From Gautieria morchelliformis (Eukaryota; Basidiomycota; Agaricomycetes; Gomphales; Gomphaceae): DNA of 64,000 nt. The stretch spans positions 1 through 64,000 of the forward strand of contig WHVA01000065.1 in assembly GCA_015179125.1 (NCBI GenBank). The letters run 5' to 3'. Within the stretch, counting starts at the first letter, position 1, and every line of letters begins with the position of its first letter. This document shows positions 12,185 to 23,749 of this stretch, in pieces. The notes under the pieces were generated by a model that did not search any database, was not told the DNA's origin, and saw only the letters and a program-made list of their open reading frames with translations. The position numbers and the translations under genes are program-made.

Positions 12185-12893
12185 TCACCCCCCCTCTAGA
12201 ATGCGGCGAGCCAACGCATGAAGCCCCACTGGTGGAACAGGGATGGGATTCTGAAAGGTGACAGCCTCCAAGAAGCAAATGTGAGGAGGGGCACCCAGAT
12301 GCAAGTGGTAGAAGTCAGCGATGAGGTCAGGAGCATGGATATTGCCTTCATTCTCCCATGAATTCTCTTCGTAGCCATACCCCTTCCACTTGATGAGGAA
12401 CTGCAGGCGATTCACTCGCATGCAACTGTCCAACACCTGTTCGACTTCAAAGTGCTCATCACCCTCCCTAAGGATGGGTGGGGGTGGTGGGGCTGGTTGC
12501 CAATCCAGGATTGGATCAGATGGAGCAGAAGTCAGCTTAATGAAAGGGAAAATGGGGTGGAGGCGACTCAGAGACTTGGGGAGGCGGAGACAATATGCGC
12601 GTGACCCAAACTGGCATTCAACAACATAGGGTCCAAGTCGCCGGTGAGCCAGCTTCTTCAATGGGCAGGTGGTGCGTATATCACTTGCATCAAGGTACAC
12701 CTTATCACCTGGTGCGAACATAGGTGCTGGCTCACATCAGCAATTATAGTATGTTGCCATATCCTCCTTTGACTTTGCCAGGGCTGACTTTGCTTCTGAC
12801 AGCGACTCCTCCATGCGCTCCTTGAATTAATTGACAGATTGAGGCTGCAATGGAGGTTGACGCAGTTCGAAGCCCATTTGTGGATGTCGCCCA
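12185..12893 (-). pseudogene. Element F integrase C-terminus with chromodomain
   Basis: The frame 12,721 to 12,185 starts MFAPGDKVYLDASDI, the GPY/F-type linker of a Ty3 integrase, and continues to LGPYVVECQFGSRAYCLRLP. It ends with a chromodomain: VEQVLDSCMRVNRLQFLIKW followed by KGYGYEENSWE. Chromodomains of this class bind modified histones and steer integration into heterochromatin. The upstream part (to 12,893) continues with ERMEESLSEAKSALAKS but contains stops. The segment joins the integrase core at 14,688 once element J is removed. Confidence 0.8.
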
Positions 12894-12898
12894 GTGTC

Positions 12899-14682
12899 TG
12901 TATGGGATCCTGCTTTGCTGGTCAAATAGGAGAACTTCCATGTATTTTAGAAATAGTGACCTTAAAATATAGCATACTGGTATTGCTATCATTGGGGATG
13001 AACTATTTAAACTTCCTCTAATTTCCTACCATTTTTTCGCCATTTTTAATGAAGTCTTTGGCTCAAAACACTTTTCTATTCTGTTGCAGCAGAGTTATGA
13101 ATCCACATGTATCCACAACTCTGCTTATTCAAACTCCGACGCGCGCGAGCCCGAACTCGAGCCTGTGGACACTTACGCACCCACAAACTCTGGCCAACCT
13201 ACCGGTTCGGACTCAGCACTCTGGAAATAGCAATTTATTCCCAAGCCTCCACAACACAGTTTGTGCAATACAAACTCAGCCCAACCTATGCTACCATAGC
13301 AACAAGGCTATGCTAGGCTGTGCTGTGCCATGACTACACTCCTAAAATAGAATTAGGGTCATGACTCACTGCCAAGCTGAAGTATTATTGGTCCAAAGTC
13401 TTGTGACTAGGGAAATGACGCCTGCATGACTCAGAGCCTGGCTCGGCACGTGACTCATGCTCGGACTCTGGTGTATCATTGGCTGAGAGGCCTCTTACCA
13501 ATGAAAGGCTGTGTTGAGCTAATCCTCTTTAAGAATAAGGGTGTATCTTATTCTTAGACGTGACTCATGCCTGACTCACTACCCCATTTCTGCATGACTC
13601 ACCCCCTAATCGTGGGCTGCGATTGGCCAACACAAATTCTGACTCATTACCCTTTTTCACTCTGACTCACTACCCCATTTCTGCATGACTCAGTGCATGA
13701 CTCACTCCCTAATCGTGAACCGTGATTGGCCAACACATGCTCTGACTCACTACCCTATTTCTCTCTGACTCACTACCCCATTTCTGCGTGACTCAGTGCA
13801 TGACTCACTCCCTAATCGTGAACCGCGATTGGCCAACACATGCTCTGACTCACTATCCTATTTCTCTCTGACTCACTACCCCATTTCTTTGTGACTCAGT
13901 GCATGACTCACACCCAAATCGTGAACTGCGATTGGCTCTGACTCACTACCCTTTTTCTCAATGACTCACTACCCTATTTTTTTGTGACTCATTCTAGTCT
14001 ATTAATAGATGGTGGATACAATATAAAAGGAGGCCTTACTGCCCACCTTTCATCAGCCAATACATCATCATCTACTATCCACATACCTCGTGTGACTTGC
14101 CAAGCTTGCACAGCTTACTAAGCTGCTAACCCCAGCTAGGGTTATTACACTTACTTAGTGTATTAATTCTCAGTTAAGTAGTTGCGTTTCTACTTAGCCA
14201 CCCGGACTAACACTCCAGGTGAAATTCTGCAGAGTGAGTCTGACAATCGATTTCCTTGTCAATTAGCTCTCCAATACCCGAGACGAACTGATCAGTGACT
14301 TTCCTGTTCAGTGACTTTCACAAGTCACTTCTTAAACCCTAGTCGCTCGTTTATTGCAGTGCATTGACGTTAATCGGGTCAGTCCACTTACAAACTCTCC
14401 TGTGAAGCCATTCCTATCTTTTTGGAATACTTGGACCCCGATAGTCGTCCTCGAACCTACAGACTTTTAGTTTATTGTTCAGTGCTGCTAAGAAACGTAT
14501 TGCCTTCCATCTGTATTAACTTGGACTAGTTTTTACATGGATTGCAACCAAGGTACAAATATTAAATTATTTCCGGAGTTGTGCTGCAGCATTGTTTAAT
14601 ATTCTTTGAGTTTTGTATACGACATGTTCTGATAGACCAAAGTGTTAGCTCTGACACCAAAGTCTTGAAGGGTTCCAAAACA
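12899..14682 (+). mobile_element. LTR-like element J (1,784 bp) with an array-type promoter
   Basis: The unit begins TGTATGGGATCC and ends GGTTCCAAAACA. It is flanked by perfect duplications GTGTC (12,894-12,898 and 14,683-14,687) and interrupts the integrase gene of F at a point where the two halves rejoin in frame order. TG...CA ends and a 5-bp duplication point to a long solo LTR. A TATA box at 14,021 and a dense set of TGACTCA sites upstream mark a promoter reading to the right. The last 220 bp recur at 33,114-33,337. No coding region is visible. An alternative is a short complete element whose own LTRs I fail to see. Confidence 0.75.
13362..14030 (+). promoter_or_regulatory. TGACTCA/CCAAT array with TATA box in element J
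   Basis: I count 21 exact TGACTCA heptamers between 13,362 and 13,991. They are accompanied by CCAAT boxes, mostly as GATTGGCC near 13,621, 13,723, 13,827 and 13,929, within an imperfect tandem repeat of about 105 bp. The TATA box ATATAAAAGG follows at 14,021-14,030. TGACTCA is the well-known binding site of Gcn4/AP-1-type bZIP activators and CCAAT that of the Hap complex. The arrangement is that of a U3 region whose transcription would start near 14,055. Control by a bZIP factor is inferred from the motifs alone. Confidence 0.7.
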
Positions 14683-14687
14683 GTGTC

Positions 14688-15254
14688 CAGCATGAACGGG
14701 GACTGACAGGTTGAGGCATGAACATGGTTGTTGTACTGGAATTCAGCCATAGGCAAGAGGTCATCCCAGTCATCCTGTTGCTCATTGACAAAGAGGTGAA
14801 GGTACTGCTCCAGCTCTTGATTGAGTCACTCTGTCTGTCCATCAGTCTGTGGGTGGTATGCTGTGGAGGCTGCAATGCGAATGCCCAGGAGGTGATAAAG
14901 CTCATGAGTGAATTCATGCATGGCAGCCTATGCAGCTTCCAGATGTTGTGCAAGAAAAGTTGTGCTTCCCCAGGTGCAGTGATCCTGTTGTTTGTGGGGA
15001 TGAAGTGTGCCTGCTTGGAGACCGAATCCACTACATTTATCACAGCATTGTAGCGATGTTCATTGGGCAGTTCCACAACGAAGTCAACAATGATCATGTC
15101 CCAGCGAGTTTCAGGGACAGGGAGTGGATGGTGTTCACCAAGGGGTGGCTGCCTTTGTGCCTTTGTTCGCAGGCACAAATCACATGTCTTGGAGTACTCA
15201 CCAATATACCACGACATGTGGGGCCACCAGTAATTTCTTGAGACAAGATCAAGG
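14688..15254 (-). pseudogene. Element F integrase, zinc-finger end and catalytic core
   Basis: On the minus strand the frame reads NYWWPHM, then CDLCLRTKAQRQPP (the CxxC half of the HHCC zinc finger) and RWDMIIVDFVVELP, which carries the first catalytic Asp of the integrase core. Downstream another frame gives the AEFQYNNHVHASTCQSPFML block typical of Ty3 integrases. At least one frameshift lies between. The His-His half of the zinc finger is at 26,203-26,330, on the far side of element K, and the chromodomain end is at 12,185 beyond element J. Confidence 0.82.
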
Positions 15255-15259
15255 GTCTT

Positions 15260-15473
15260 TGTAAATAACCTATGTATCCATATGTATACTAGTTATTACC
15301 TAATCCCAGTGGGCCCCTTAGGGACCCACTGTATAGTTTATGCGTGGGAACCGGTCAGCGGCCCCCATCGCATCTTACCCTTACACTGTCACTACGTTGC
15401 ATTCAGAATACCACACATTGGTCAAGTTCTGTTGTGCCCTTGTGACACAAGGCTTAAGATAGACATCTTTACA
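15260..15473 (+). repeat. 5' LTR of element K
   Basis: It is 214 bp with ends TGTAAATAACC and TCTTTACA and is preceded by the duplication GTCTT. The adjoining sequence downstream is the expected place for a tRNA primer-binding site, but I could not match it to a tRNA end. Confidence 0.93.
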
Positions 15474-15613
15474 CCTTTTTGAACTATCCTGTGGTTGATC
15501 GCCACGCAACCAACCGATTGTGGATTCAAAGCAATCTTGAAAAAGATCGCTGCGTCAACGACTAACCATCGTTGATACCTCCAGTAGACCCTCTACTGTC
15601 GGCTGCGAGCGTG

Positions 15614-18335
15614 ATGATTCCACGCAGTCGAAGACGGACACGAGCATCGAGCTCACGGTCCATGCCACAGGCGCAGCCCAGTGACACAACGGCTGATGCT
15701 ACCCTGGACCAAGAGTCCAGGATGCCAGAAGACGGAGAGATCATAGATCTCACCGCCCTCGTCCCCCCCAATAGAGCACGAGGAAAACCCCGACCATGTC
15801 TTGCCGAGCGTGGTCAAGGATGAGACGTCACCTGACGACAAGCCGGCGCTGCCCCCCCAATCCCCTCTGCCCAGAGACAAAGGGGAAGGCAGAGAGGTCT
15901 CGCCGTCATCAGACGACAGAGCATCAATATCGAGACGGGCACAAAGCCACGACTCAAACCGCCGCTCACGAAGTAGAGCAACAATGATCGTCCCCAAAGG
16001 AGGACGAAGGCAAAAAATACGAGCCCCCGACGACAGTCAGGGCTCAGAATACTCGAGCTCAAGTCGCAAGAGCTCAAGAACTCACTCCGTCAACAACGAG
16101 ATGGCAGAGGCCATGAACAAGCATGGGCAGGATGCACTGCACTGGAGCACCCTCACAGGCCACAAGCACGATCAATTAGCATCGCAGCTTGATAACATTG
16201 CCGCCGCCATCATAGAGATCAGCAAGGAACTCCACCAAGCAGAGGAGATCAGGCTGCCAGACAGGGCCACGCTGGAGGACATCCAGACAGCCCTCCACTC
16301 ACATGGGGAACGTGAAGCGCCACATCAAAGATCGTGACAGTCTGCAGCTAGTACCGCAGCCATGATGCGGAAGACACACGATGAAAGGAACTGGACAGGC
16401 AGTGAATGCCGCCGCCAGCTGTCCCTGTCGAACAGGACATGCGGTTCAGAAATGAACCCCAAGAGACATCGGCTGCCCCCATGGACAGCCGCAAGATGAT
16501 CCAACAGATTGTCAGAGAGCAGGTCGCCTCAGAGCCTGACTCTGAAGCGACGACAGAGAGCCTAGAGCTTGAAGTCACGCACTGGCAGCGAAAGGAGGCC
16601 GCTGCCACACGCCGCCATACGCGGGCCCTCGAACTACTGGCGAAGAACGCTGAGGAAGCAGTGGCCCAAAGCCACACCGCTCAGCAGCCCGACGAACAGC
16701 TCAGGCGACCCGTGCAGGACACACAACAAGCGCATGCAGCCTACAACAGCAGGCTGCGGATCCACAGCATGGGGCTGACGGGGGACACCAGGCACAAAAC
16801 ACCCCTGGACCCGAGAGCACAAAATGCTCCCAATCCCGAGCCCGATCCGGGCCCAGGGCCCATCAGGGCATACAACAGCCTGCCCCACACAGCATCACAA
16901 CCACGCAAATGATCCATGGCCCCAACAGAGGGCCAGGGCATTCCGGACCAGGCTGACATCATACCGCTGGAGCCGTATGACAGGATCACATGGATGATCT
17001 GTGTGGCGTTGGCAGACGCCACCGACACAGACCCGGAGAAGTCTGTGCTTGCAAAAGCCGGCGTGAAGCTGGCTCACCCCGAGCTGTACGCTGGGGGATC
17101 GGACCTCGAAGAGTTTGAAATCTTCGTCGCAGCCATCTTACGATGGCTGAAAATGAACTGCCTCCTAGGGCCAACCAGCATAGATATGCAGGTCGGCTAC
17201 GTGGGCACTCGCCTCTGGTGAAGCCCAGGAATGGTTCCTTCGAAATGTAGAACACTTCGATCGCCAGGTCTGCAGTTGGACCCTGGAAACAGTGATGCAG
17301 GGCCTTGAAAAAAGGTTCCTGCACACACTGACATACCACCACACATCAAATAAATTCGACGCGGTCATGCAGGGCACGAAGACCGTTCAGGAGATGCTGA
17401 ACGAGCTCACAAAATATGTGGCACATATGATACAGCCGCCAGACCACTACGCATTCCGGATAGGGTTCGTGTCGGCACTGCATGAGACGCTGCGCAACGA
17501 GGTCCTCAAAAAGGGCTATAACACCGAGAGCAGCTCGATAGAGCAACTCTTCGAGACGGCCCAAATGATAGAGGAGGCATCCTGACGCAATATGGGGATG
17601 CGCCGCACGGCAAGCGCAGCGGCGAAGGCAAGCGCAGCGGCGAAGGCAAGCGCAGCGGCGAAGGCAAGCGCAGCGGCGAAGGCAAGCGCAGCGGCGAAGG
17701 CAAGCGCAGCGGCGAAGGCAAGCGCAGCGGCGAAGGCAAGCGCAGCGGCGAAGGCAAGCGCAGCGGCGAAGGCAAGCGCAGCGGCGAAGGCAAGCGCAGC
17801 GGCGAAGGCAAGCGCAGCGGCGAAGGCAAGCGCAGCGGCGAAGGCAAGCGCAGCGGCGAAGGCAAGCGCAGCGGCGAAGGCAAGCGCAGCGGCGAAGGCA
17901 AGCGCAGCGGCGAAGGCAAGCGCAGCGGCGAAGGCAAGCGCAGCGGCGAAGGCAAGCGCAGCGGCGAAGGCAAGCGCAGCGGCGAAGGCAAGCGCAGCGG
18001 CGAAGGCAAGCGCAGCGGCGAAGGCAAGCGCCGCCCGGCTTACAGGGAGCAAGCCGGTGACACAGACGGGCCTGACCACGCCTAGCCTGTTCTTGAGGAG
18101 TGGAGCATCGCAGCGACCGCCACCCCCATGCCCAGCCCAAGCTGGATGCCCGCCTGAAGCTAAACAGCCTCATGTGTCAGGGTTGTCCCCACGGCCTGCC
18201 CCACCAACGAAAGTGTTGGGCTAGCCTAACAATCGGCCCAGCGGCAGCCAAAGCAGTGCTACGTGCTTTGAATGCAGCCAACCTGGCCACAAGAAGGCGG
18301 ATTGCCCCCGGCTTAGGTCCGGTATAAGGACAGCG
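15614..18335 (+). pseudogene. Element K gag protein (frameshifted)
   Basis: The likely start is ATG 15,614 (MIPRSRRRTRASS). The protein runs through an acidic, low-complexity N-terminus, a helical stretch near 16,460-16,720, and then the retrotransposon gag core. The core's typical block is WTLETVMQGLEKRFLHTLTY at about 17,277-17,340, followed by FDAVMQGTKTVQEMLNELTK. After the core comes an in-frame TGA (17,583), the 18-bp repeat array, and a CCHC zinc knuckle at 18,264-18,305 (CFECSQPGHKKADC), which binds the genomic RNA. Frameshifts occur near 15,820, 16,335, 17,215 and 18,220. In an active element this would be the particle-forming protein. Confidence 0.85.
17609..18030 (+). repeat. Perfect 18-bp tandem array, 23 copies
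   Basis: The unit GGCAAGCGCAGCGGCGAA is repeated 23 times without a visible mismatch (17,609-18,022), followed by a partial unit of 8 bp. The unit length is a multiple of three, so the gag frame stays open and gains (ASAAAK)n, an alanine-rich, lysine-spaced stretch placed between the gag core and the zinc knuckle. The opposite strand is open in all frames as well, which yields long but meaningless reverse frames. Confidence 0.97.
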
Positions 18336-19142
18336 GCGGTGAGGCATGATGATGAGCCCGAGGATCTGGATGTGGATCTTGGTCAAAATTCTCTTCAACA
18401 GATTGATGAAGAGGGGGAGGGTGATCCCCAACCCAACGAATCTCCGGACAACAGAGACGCGCCCACTGAAGAGTGGGATCCCTAGCCGTCCCAGTACTAC
18501 GAATGGGACGAAGAGGCAGAAGACACTGCCTACAGGTCCAGCACGATTAGAATCACACCAGAGGATGACGCCGCCACGAAAGTCATGGCGGCACGCACGT
18601 CTGTTATGCCAGACAAGGCATCCGAGCCAGTGTATCACCACCGAAGCAAGCATAGGACGCGGCCGACGTGCCCGCACAGTGAGAACCGTACCCTCTTGGG
18701 GTACTGGGAAATAAATGGCGTAAAAGCCCACTGCCTGCTGGATAGCGGGAGCGAAGGGGTACTACTATCCCCTGAATTCACGTGAGCTACAGGGATGAAA
18801 ACATTCGTCTTGGAGCAGCCAATCACGCTGCAGCTAGCCTGCATAGGCAGCCGTTCCACGATCAATTATGGAACAACCACGACCATTAAATTTGGTCGTG
18901 AAACATACGACAACTATTTCTATGTAGCGAACGTCGAATATTACAACGTGATCTTAGGAACACCCTTCCTAAGGAGATTTGGTATCACCCTGGACTTCTC
19001 AAAGCCAGGGACAATCCGTAAGGGGAACGAAATAATCCCCACAGGCAAAGTCTTGTTCGACAATAATGAGTCAACGAATGAGGGCAAGGGGCCAAGGGTG
19101 AGCAGGGTCACCCCGGCGCTGAAGCCAAACCTGGCTTCTTGA
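18336..19142 (+). pseudogene. Element K aspartic protease region
   Basis: The frame after the zinc knuckle reads through an acidic linker to HCLLDSGSEGVLLSPEFT. The Asp-Ser-Gly triad (18,741-18,749) is the catalytic motif of retroviral-type aspartic proteases. After an in-frame TGA at 18,783 it continues to YYNVILGTPFLRRFGITLD, the ILG-x-PF block of the same fold. The protease would cut the Gag-Pol precursor. Stops at 18,483 (TAG) and 18,783 (TGA) break it. Confidence 0.85.
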
Positions 19143-19224
19143 AGCCAGGAGGACGAGTCGCGTAACAACTTGTCCTCGAGCTCACCCTACAATCGTAGGG
19201 AGAGAGAGGCGCTCTCACCTGACG

Positions 19225-22200
19225 GTGAAAGCGATGGGAAAAAGAAAAGCGGTCCTGCCCTCCACGGGACCTAATAGAAGCACACTGTGCCTAATGGCTT
19301 CTAAGCCAACCACCACCATCATCCTCACGGATGACGACATCCCCTGCCTCCACGAGGAATGGATGGAAAGGATCACTGACCTAGTCAGTGGAATTCCATT
19401 AGAGCTCCCGCCGCTGTGGGAGATCAACCATGAGATCAATCTCATCGATCCCAACAAACACATGCAGTATCGACTACCGAAGTGCCCCAAACATTTCCGA
19501 GAGGAACTGTCGGCAAAGATAGAACGCTACACCACTGCAAAGTGGTGGATCCCGGCAGTTGCACAGCAGGCTGTACCCATGCTGTGCATGCCAAAGAAGA
19601 ACGGTACACTACGAACCATTTTCAACCTGCGCCAGCAGAACGAGAACACGGTGAAAGACGTTACGCCCTTCCCAGATCAGGATATCATCCGCAGCGACAT
19701 GCTCGCTGTCAGTATCGCACAAAACTCGATATGTCTGAAGCATATGAGTAGATCCAGATTCATCCGGATCACGTAGCAAAGACTGCCTTTGCCACGATCT
19801 TTGGCACATTTAGGAGCCAAGTGATACAGATGGGAGACTGTAATGCCCCATCGACATTCCAACGGCTGATGACAGCCATTTTCCGCGACTGCATAGGTCG
19901 TTTCGTCCATGTCTACATGGACAACATATTCATATTCTCGCTCTTGATACAAGAGCAGGAGGAGCACCTCTATATTGTCTTTGACAGACTGAGGAAGAAC
20001 CACCTTTTTCTGAGCAAGAAAAAGGTTGATCTCTACTCCATCCAAATGGAGTGCCTCGGCCACATCATCAATGGCCAAGGTGTACATGTCGACGAGGATA
20101 AGATGCAACGCATCCGCGAGTGGCATTGGCCGTGGACGTTCAATGACGTCCAGCATTTCCTCGGGCTAGTACAGTACCTGGCACACTACATGCCAGAGGT
20201 TAGTGCATACACGACCCCGTTATCGGGCTGTGCACGTAACAACCATCCATTCGAATGGACTCCACTACTAGACAAATGCTGGCACAGCATTTAGGCGTTG
20301 GCCTGTAAGGCCCCGATCCTGCGTCCAATCGACGCACGGTGCCCAGAGCCAATCTGGGTGATCACCAATGGGTCAAAAGCCGGCGTCAGTGCGGTCTACG
20401 GCCAAGGCCCCAACTGGAAAACCTGTCGGCCAGCCGGCTTCTTGTCAAAGAAGTTCAGTGTTGCTCAGCAACACTACCAGACTCATGAGCACGAGACAAT
20501 CGCAGTGCTCAAGGCTCTCATGAAATGCAAGGATAAACTACTGGGACGAAGGTTCACCCTCATCACAGATCACAAGGGGCTCGAATACTTCGAGACCCAG
20601 AACAGCCTATCTGACCGCCAGGTCAGATGGTGGGAGTTCCTATCCCATTTCAACTTCAACACCATACATGTTGATGGTGTAGAGAACAAGGTAGCAGACT
20701 GCCTGTTGCGCTACTACAAGAGCGACACGAGTGATGACAATCACCCAGACCACGTCTTCGTAAACGCAGACGCGTGCCTAGTCCCGGAAGGTGAGCTGCT
20801 GCCCACCGACCGGTATATCAAGCTGCGAACAGCAGCAACGAGACGGTCTAGCCGCCTCACAGAGAAGACAGAGGCACGGATACTGGAATCTGCTACATTA
20901 AACAAGGGCTCACAAAAGCCCATGAACAGTGCCGCATCACACGACGACGACAACGATGATGTCAGAGTCATCGCCGCAGGTAACGATGGTGCGCCCCTGC
21001 ACCGGAGCATTGAACAAGGCGTAGACCTATCCAAGGTCTTACGAGACGTGTACCATAGGGACCCCATGTTTGCTAAGATCATGGAGCACCCGGACGCACA
21101 CCCGAGATTCGGCATCCGGGATGGGCTGATCTGGACAAAGAATCAGCTCAAACGAGACGTCATCGCCGTCCCCCGATCTGTTCTTCATGGGGGAAGGAGG
21201 CTGATCGAAATAATCATCGATTGATCACACCAGATAGTCTGTCACTATGGCCATCTGAAGACATCAAACTACGTTCAAAGGTCATATTGGTGGCCGGGCA
21301 TGAGCCCAGACATCGAGTCATTCTGCACATCATGCGCGAAGTGCCAGATGACAAAAACAGGGCCACAAAGGCCCAAAGGCTTACTACACAGCCTACCCAT
21401 TCCACATAGGCCATGGCAGTTGATTGGCATCGACTTCATGGGGCCCCTGCCCAAATCTAATGACTGTGACTACCTGACAGTAGTCATCGACTGACTAACA
21501 TCGCACGTCCACCGCGTCCCAACCACGACGAGCGTGTCAGCCAAGGGAATAGCCTGGCTGTTTCTGAAAGAAATCATTCAACTCCATGGAGTCCCAGACT
21601 CCATCATCTCGGATACAGACTCGAAGTTCACATCGATCTTCTGGCATGAACTACAGCGACTCATGGGGACCAAGCTCCTCATGTCGACTGCCTTCCATCC
21701 CCAAACAGATGGAGCGACCAAGCGCACAAACCGCTGGATCGGACAGATACTGCGCGTGGTCATCAGGGACGATCAGAAGGATTGGGCATTGAAATGCCCA
21801 ATGGTTGAGGTAGCCCTCAACAGCAATGTCAGCGCAACCACAGGGTTCGCGCCCTTTGAGCTGAACCATGGCTATATGCCACGGATAGATCTCCCCATAG
21901 CTGCGGACACCCCATTTAAAGGGGTAGCCTGGTTCGCACATCAGGCCAGATGGAACCTGATGGCGGCACATGATGCAATCATTGAGCATCAAGTGACGCA
22001 AACGTTTCATGCAAACAAGAAATGTACGGCGAGCGACAGGTACGTGGCCAATGACCACATCTACCTCTCGACCCAGAACCTGACTCTGCCGAAAGGAAGG
22101 GCCAGAAAACTCGACCCGCGGTACATCGGACCATACCGCATGGTTGAGGTGCATAACAACACCTCGACGGTGACACTTGAGCTTCCCGACGAGCTGAAAA

Positions 22201-22511
22201 GCCATTGTATATCACCGGTCTTTCATTCAATCCTTGTACGACGATACGAGGCTAACAACGACAAATTGTTCCCTCGTCGTGAGGCCAAGTCATTTTATGA
22301 CTTTGGAGCGAATGACGACGAGGAGTGGCTCATCGACGAGATTATCGCACATCAATGGATAAACTCGACGGACCTGGAGTTCCAGGTCCACTGGACCCTA
22401 GGTGACGTGACATGGGAGCCCATGTCATCATGCAAGGATCTTGAAGCTCTAGACAGCTATCTAGAGCTCTGGGGGGTGGGCCAGCCATGCGACCTCCCCA
22501 GGCGCCGCTAG
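19225..22511 (+). pseudogene. Element K pol: RT, RNase H, integrase, chromodomain
   Basis: Blocks in order are the RT start (CMPKKNGTLRTIFNLRQQN), the RT active-site region VYMDNIFIFS at about 19,911, RNase H (VITNGSKAG and LITDHKGLEYFE), the zinc finger, the integrase core (IGIDFMGPLP, ISDTDSKFTS, FHPQTDGATKRTNRW) and a C-terminal chromodomain (LEFQVHWTLGDVTWEPMSS). The usual YxDD box is YMDN, the first RNase H Asp is Asn and the integrase Glu is Lys. Stops lie at 20,292, 21,222 and 21,492 and a frameshift lies near 19,715. The enzyme set cannot be active. Confidence 0.93.
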
Positions 22512-23749
22512 ACGCGTCTGTCATGTGCACAGATGGCAAGATGCTCTCACGATCGTCCGCCCAGATGATTGCGACACCTGCGCAGCTTACACCACGCACT
22601 TACGGGCCATGACAGGCACCCACAAGGTGAAACTGCGGGATGAGGACATCGGCGACGCTGTCGACGTGGCATGGGGATGGCTCCCGAGGGGCATCGTGTG
22701 TGACACGCGAGTGGAGCCCCTGTGGGACGTCCATGACCTCAAAAAGGAGGTCAAGGATTTGGAGCACGCACTCGAAGACCACGACAACACGCTCAAAGTC
22801 GAGCGCACCAAAGTAAAAGAGCTCAAGGAGCAGCTGAAGGCACTCCAGCTCCAGCTCACACACGCAGCCTCAAAAATGCCACACCATGACCCGGCCACAG
22901 ACCCAGTGGCTGGGCCCTCATCACCTCGTGCGACGGCACCCTTGCCAGCACGCGCAACATCGGGATGCTAGCTCCCACCCCAACGTCGACAGAGGGGCGG
23001 AGCGTGCCATCTGACGCAGCATACAGCGTCCCAGAAGGATGGGAGTCCGACTCCTCCCTCTGGAAGACCTATGAGCCGGACAGAGCTCAGCGTATGGCTG
23101 AGCGGCCAAAAAAGAAGCGCAAGAAATTGCGCAGCACCCCCAACACCATCAATGGCCTAGCCATTGTGAAGGAAAGCGTGATCAGTGCATACCTGGCGGC
23201 ATCACCATCGTACACCATCAACGACCCTGCCCTACAACGGCAGGTGGCGTTGGTCGAGGCCGAGTACATCAGGCCTCATGTGGACCTGCCGCCACTGGCG
23301 GGGACAGTTCACCCTCCTTACCCAGGGGAGGGAGTGATTATACCACTCAGAGACCCACCGATCTCCGAGATGGGTCTCCTACCACGACCAGTAGGAAAGG
23401 CACAACAGCGGCGTACGCAATGGTACGATGTCTGCCTGCTCAACGACGCACAATTCATTGAGCTCCTAGTGCGTGCAAAGGACACGCCACAATTCTTGCG
23501 CACACACGATATGATCGGCATGTTCAAGCGCATCGAGCGCGAGCAACGCGCTCGCAATCCCAAATGGGATTGTCTCATGATAGCGAGCGGTACCCCGCAC
23601 GACATCGCCGCCATCCTAAGGGGTTGGATACACAACCCCAAAGGAATCCCTTCTGCCATCCGCGACAACGTGGATGGAACCCTCAACCTAGACGACATGG
23701 ACGTCTGGATGTGGTTGAAGGCACTCGTGCCCCGAGTTAAAGGGGTTGC

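Noticed and set aside
13621..13990. CRISPR-like array of the TGACTCA region
   Set aside because: This is a eukaryotic genome, the repeats are imperfect and continuous without unique spacers, and a TATA box follows.
15801..16337. A separate host gene in the gag region of K
   Set aside because: It lies between an LTR and the gag core, continues into gag after a frameshift, and shares no host family.
17346..18173. Long reverse frames through the 18-bp array (Cys/Leu/Arg-rich, Pro/Ser-rich and Ala/Phe-rich)
   Set aside because: They exist only because an 18-bp unit without stops keeps every frame open; they have no start context and no relatives.
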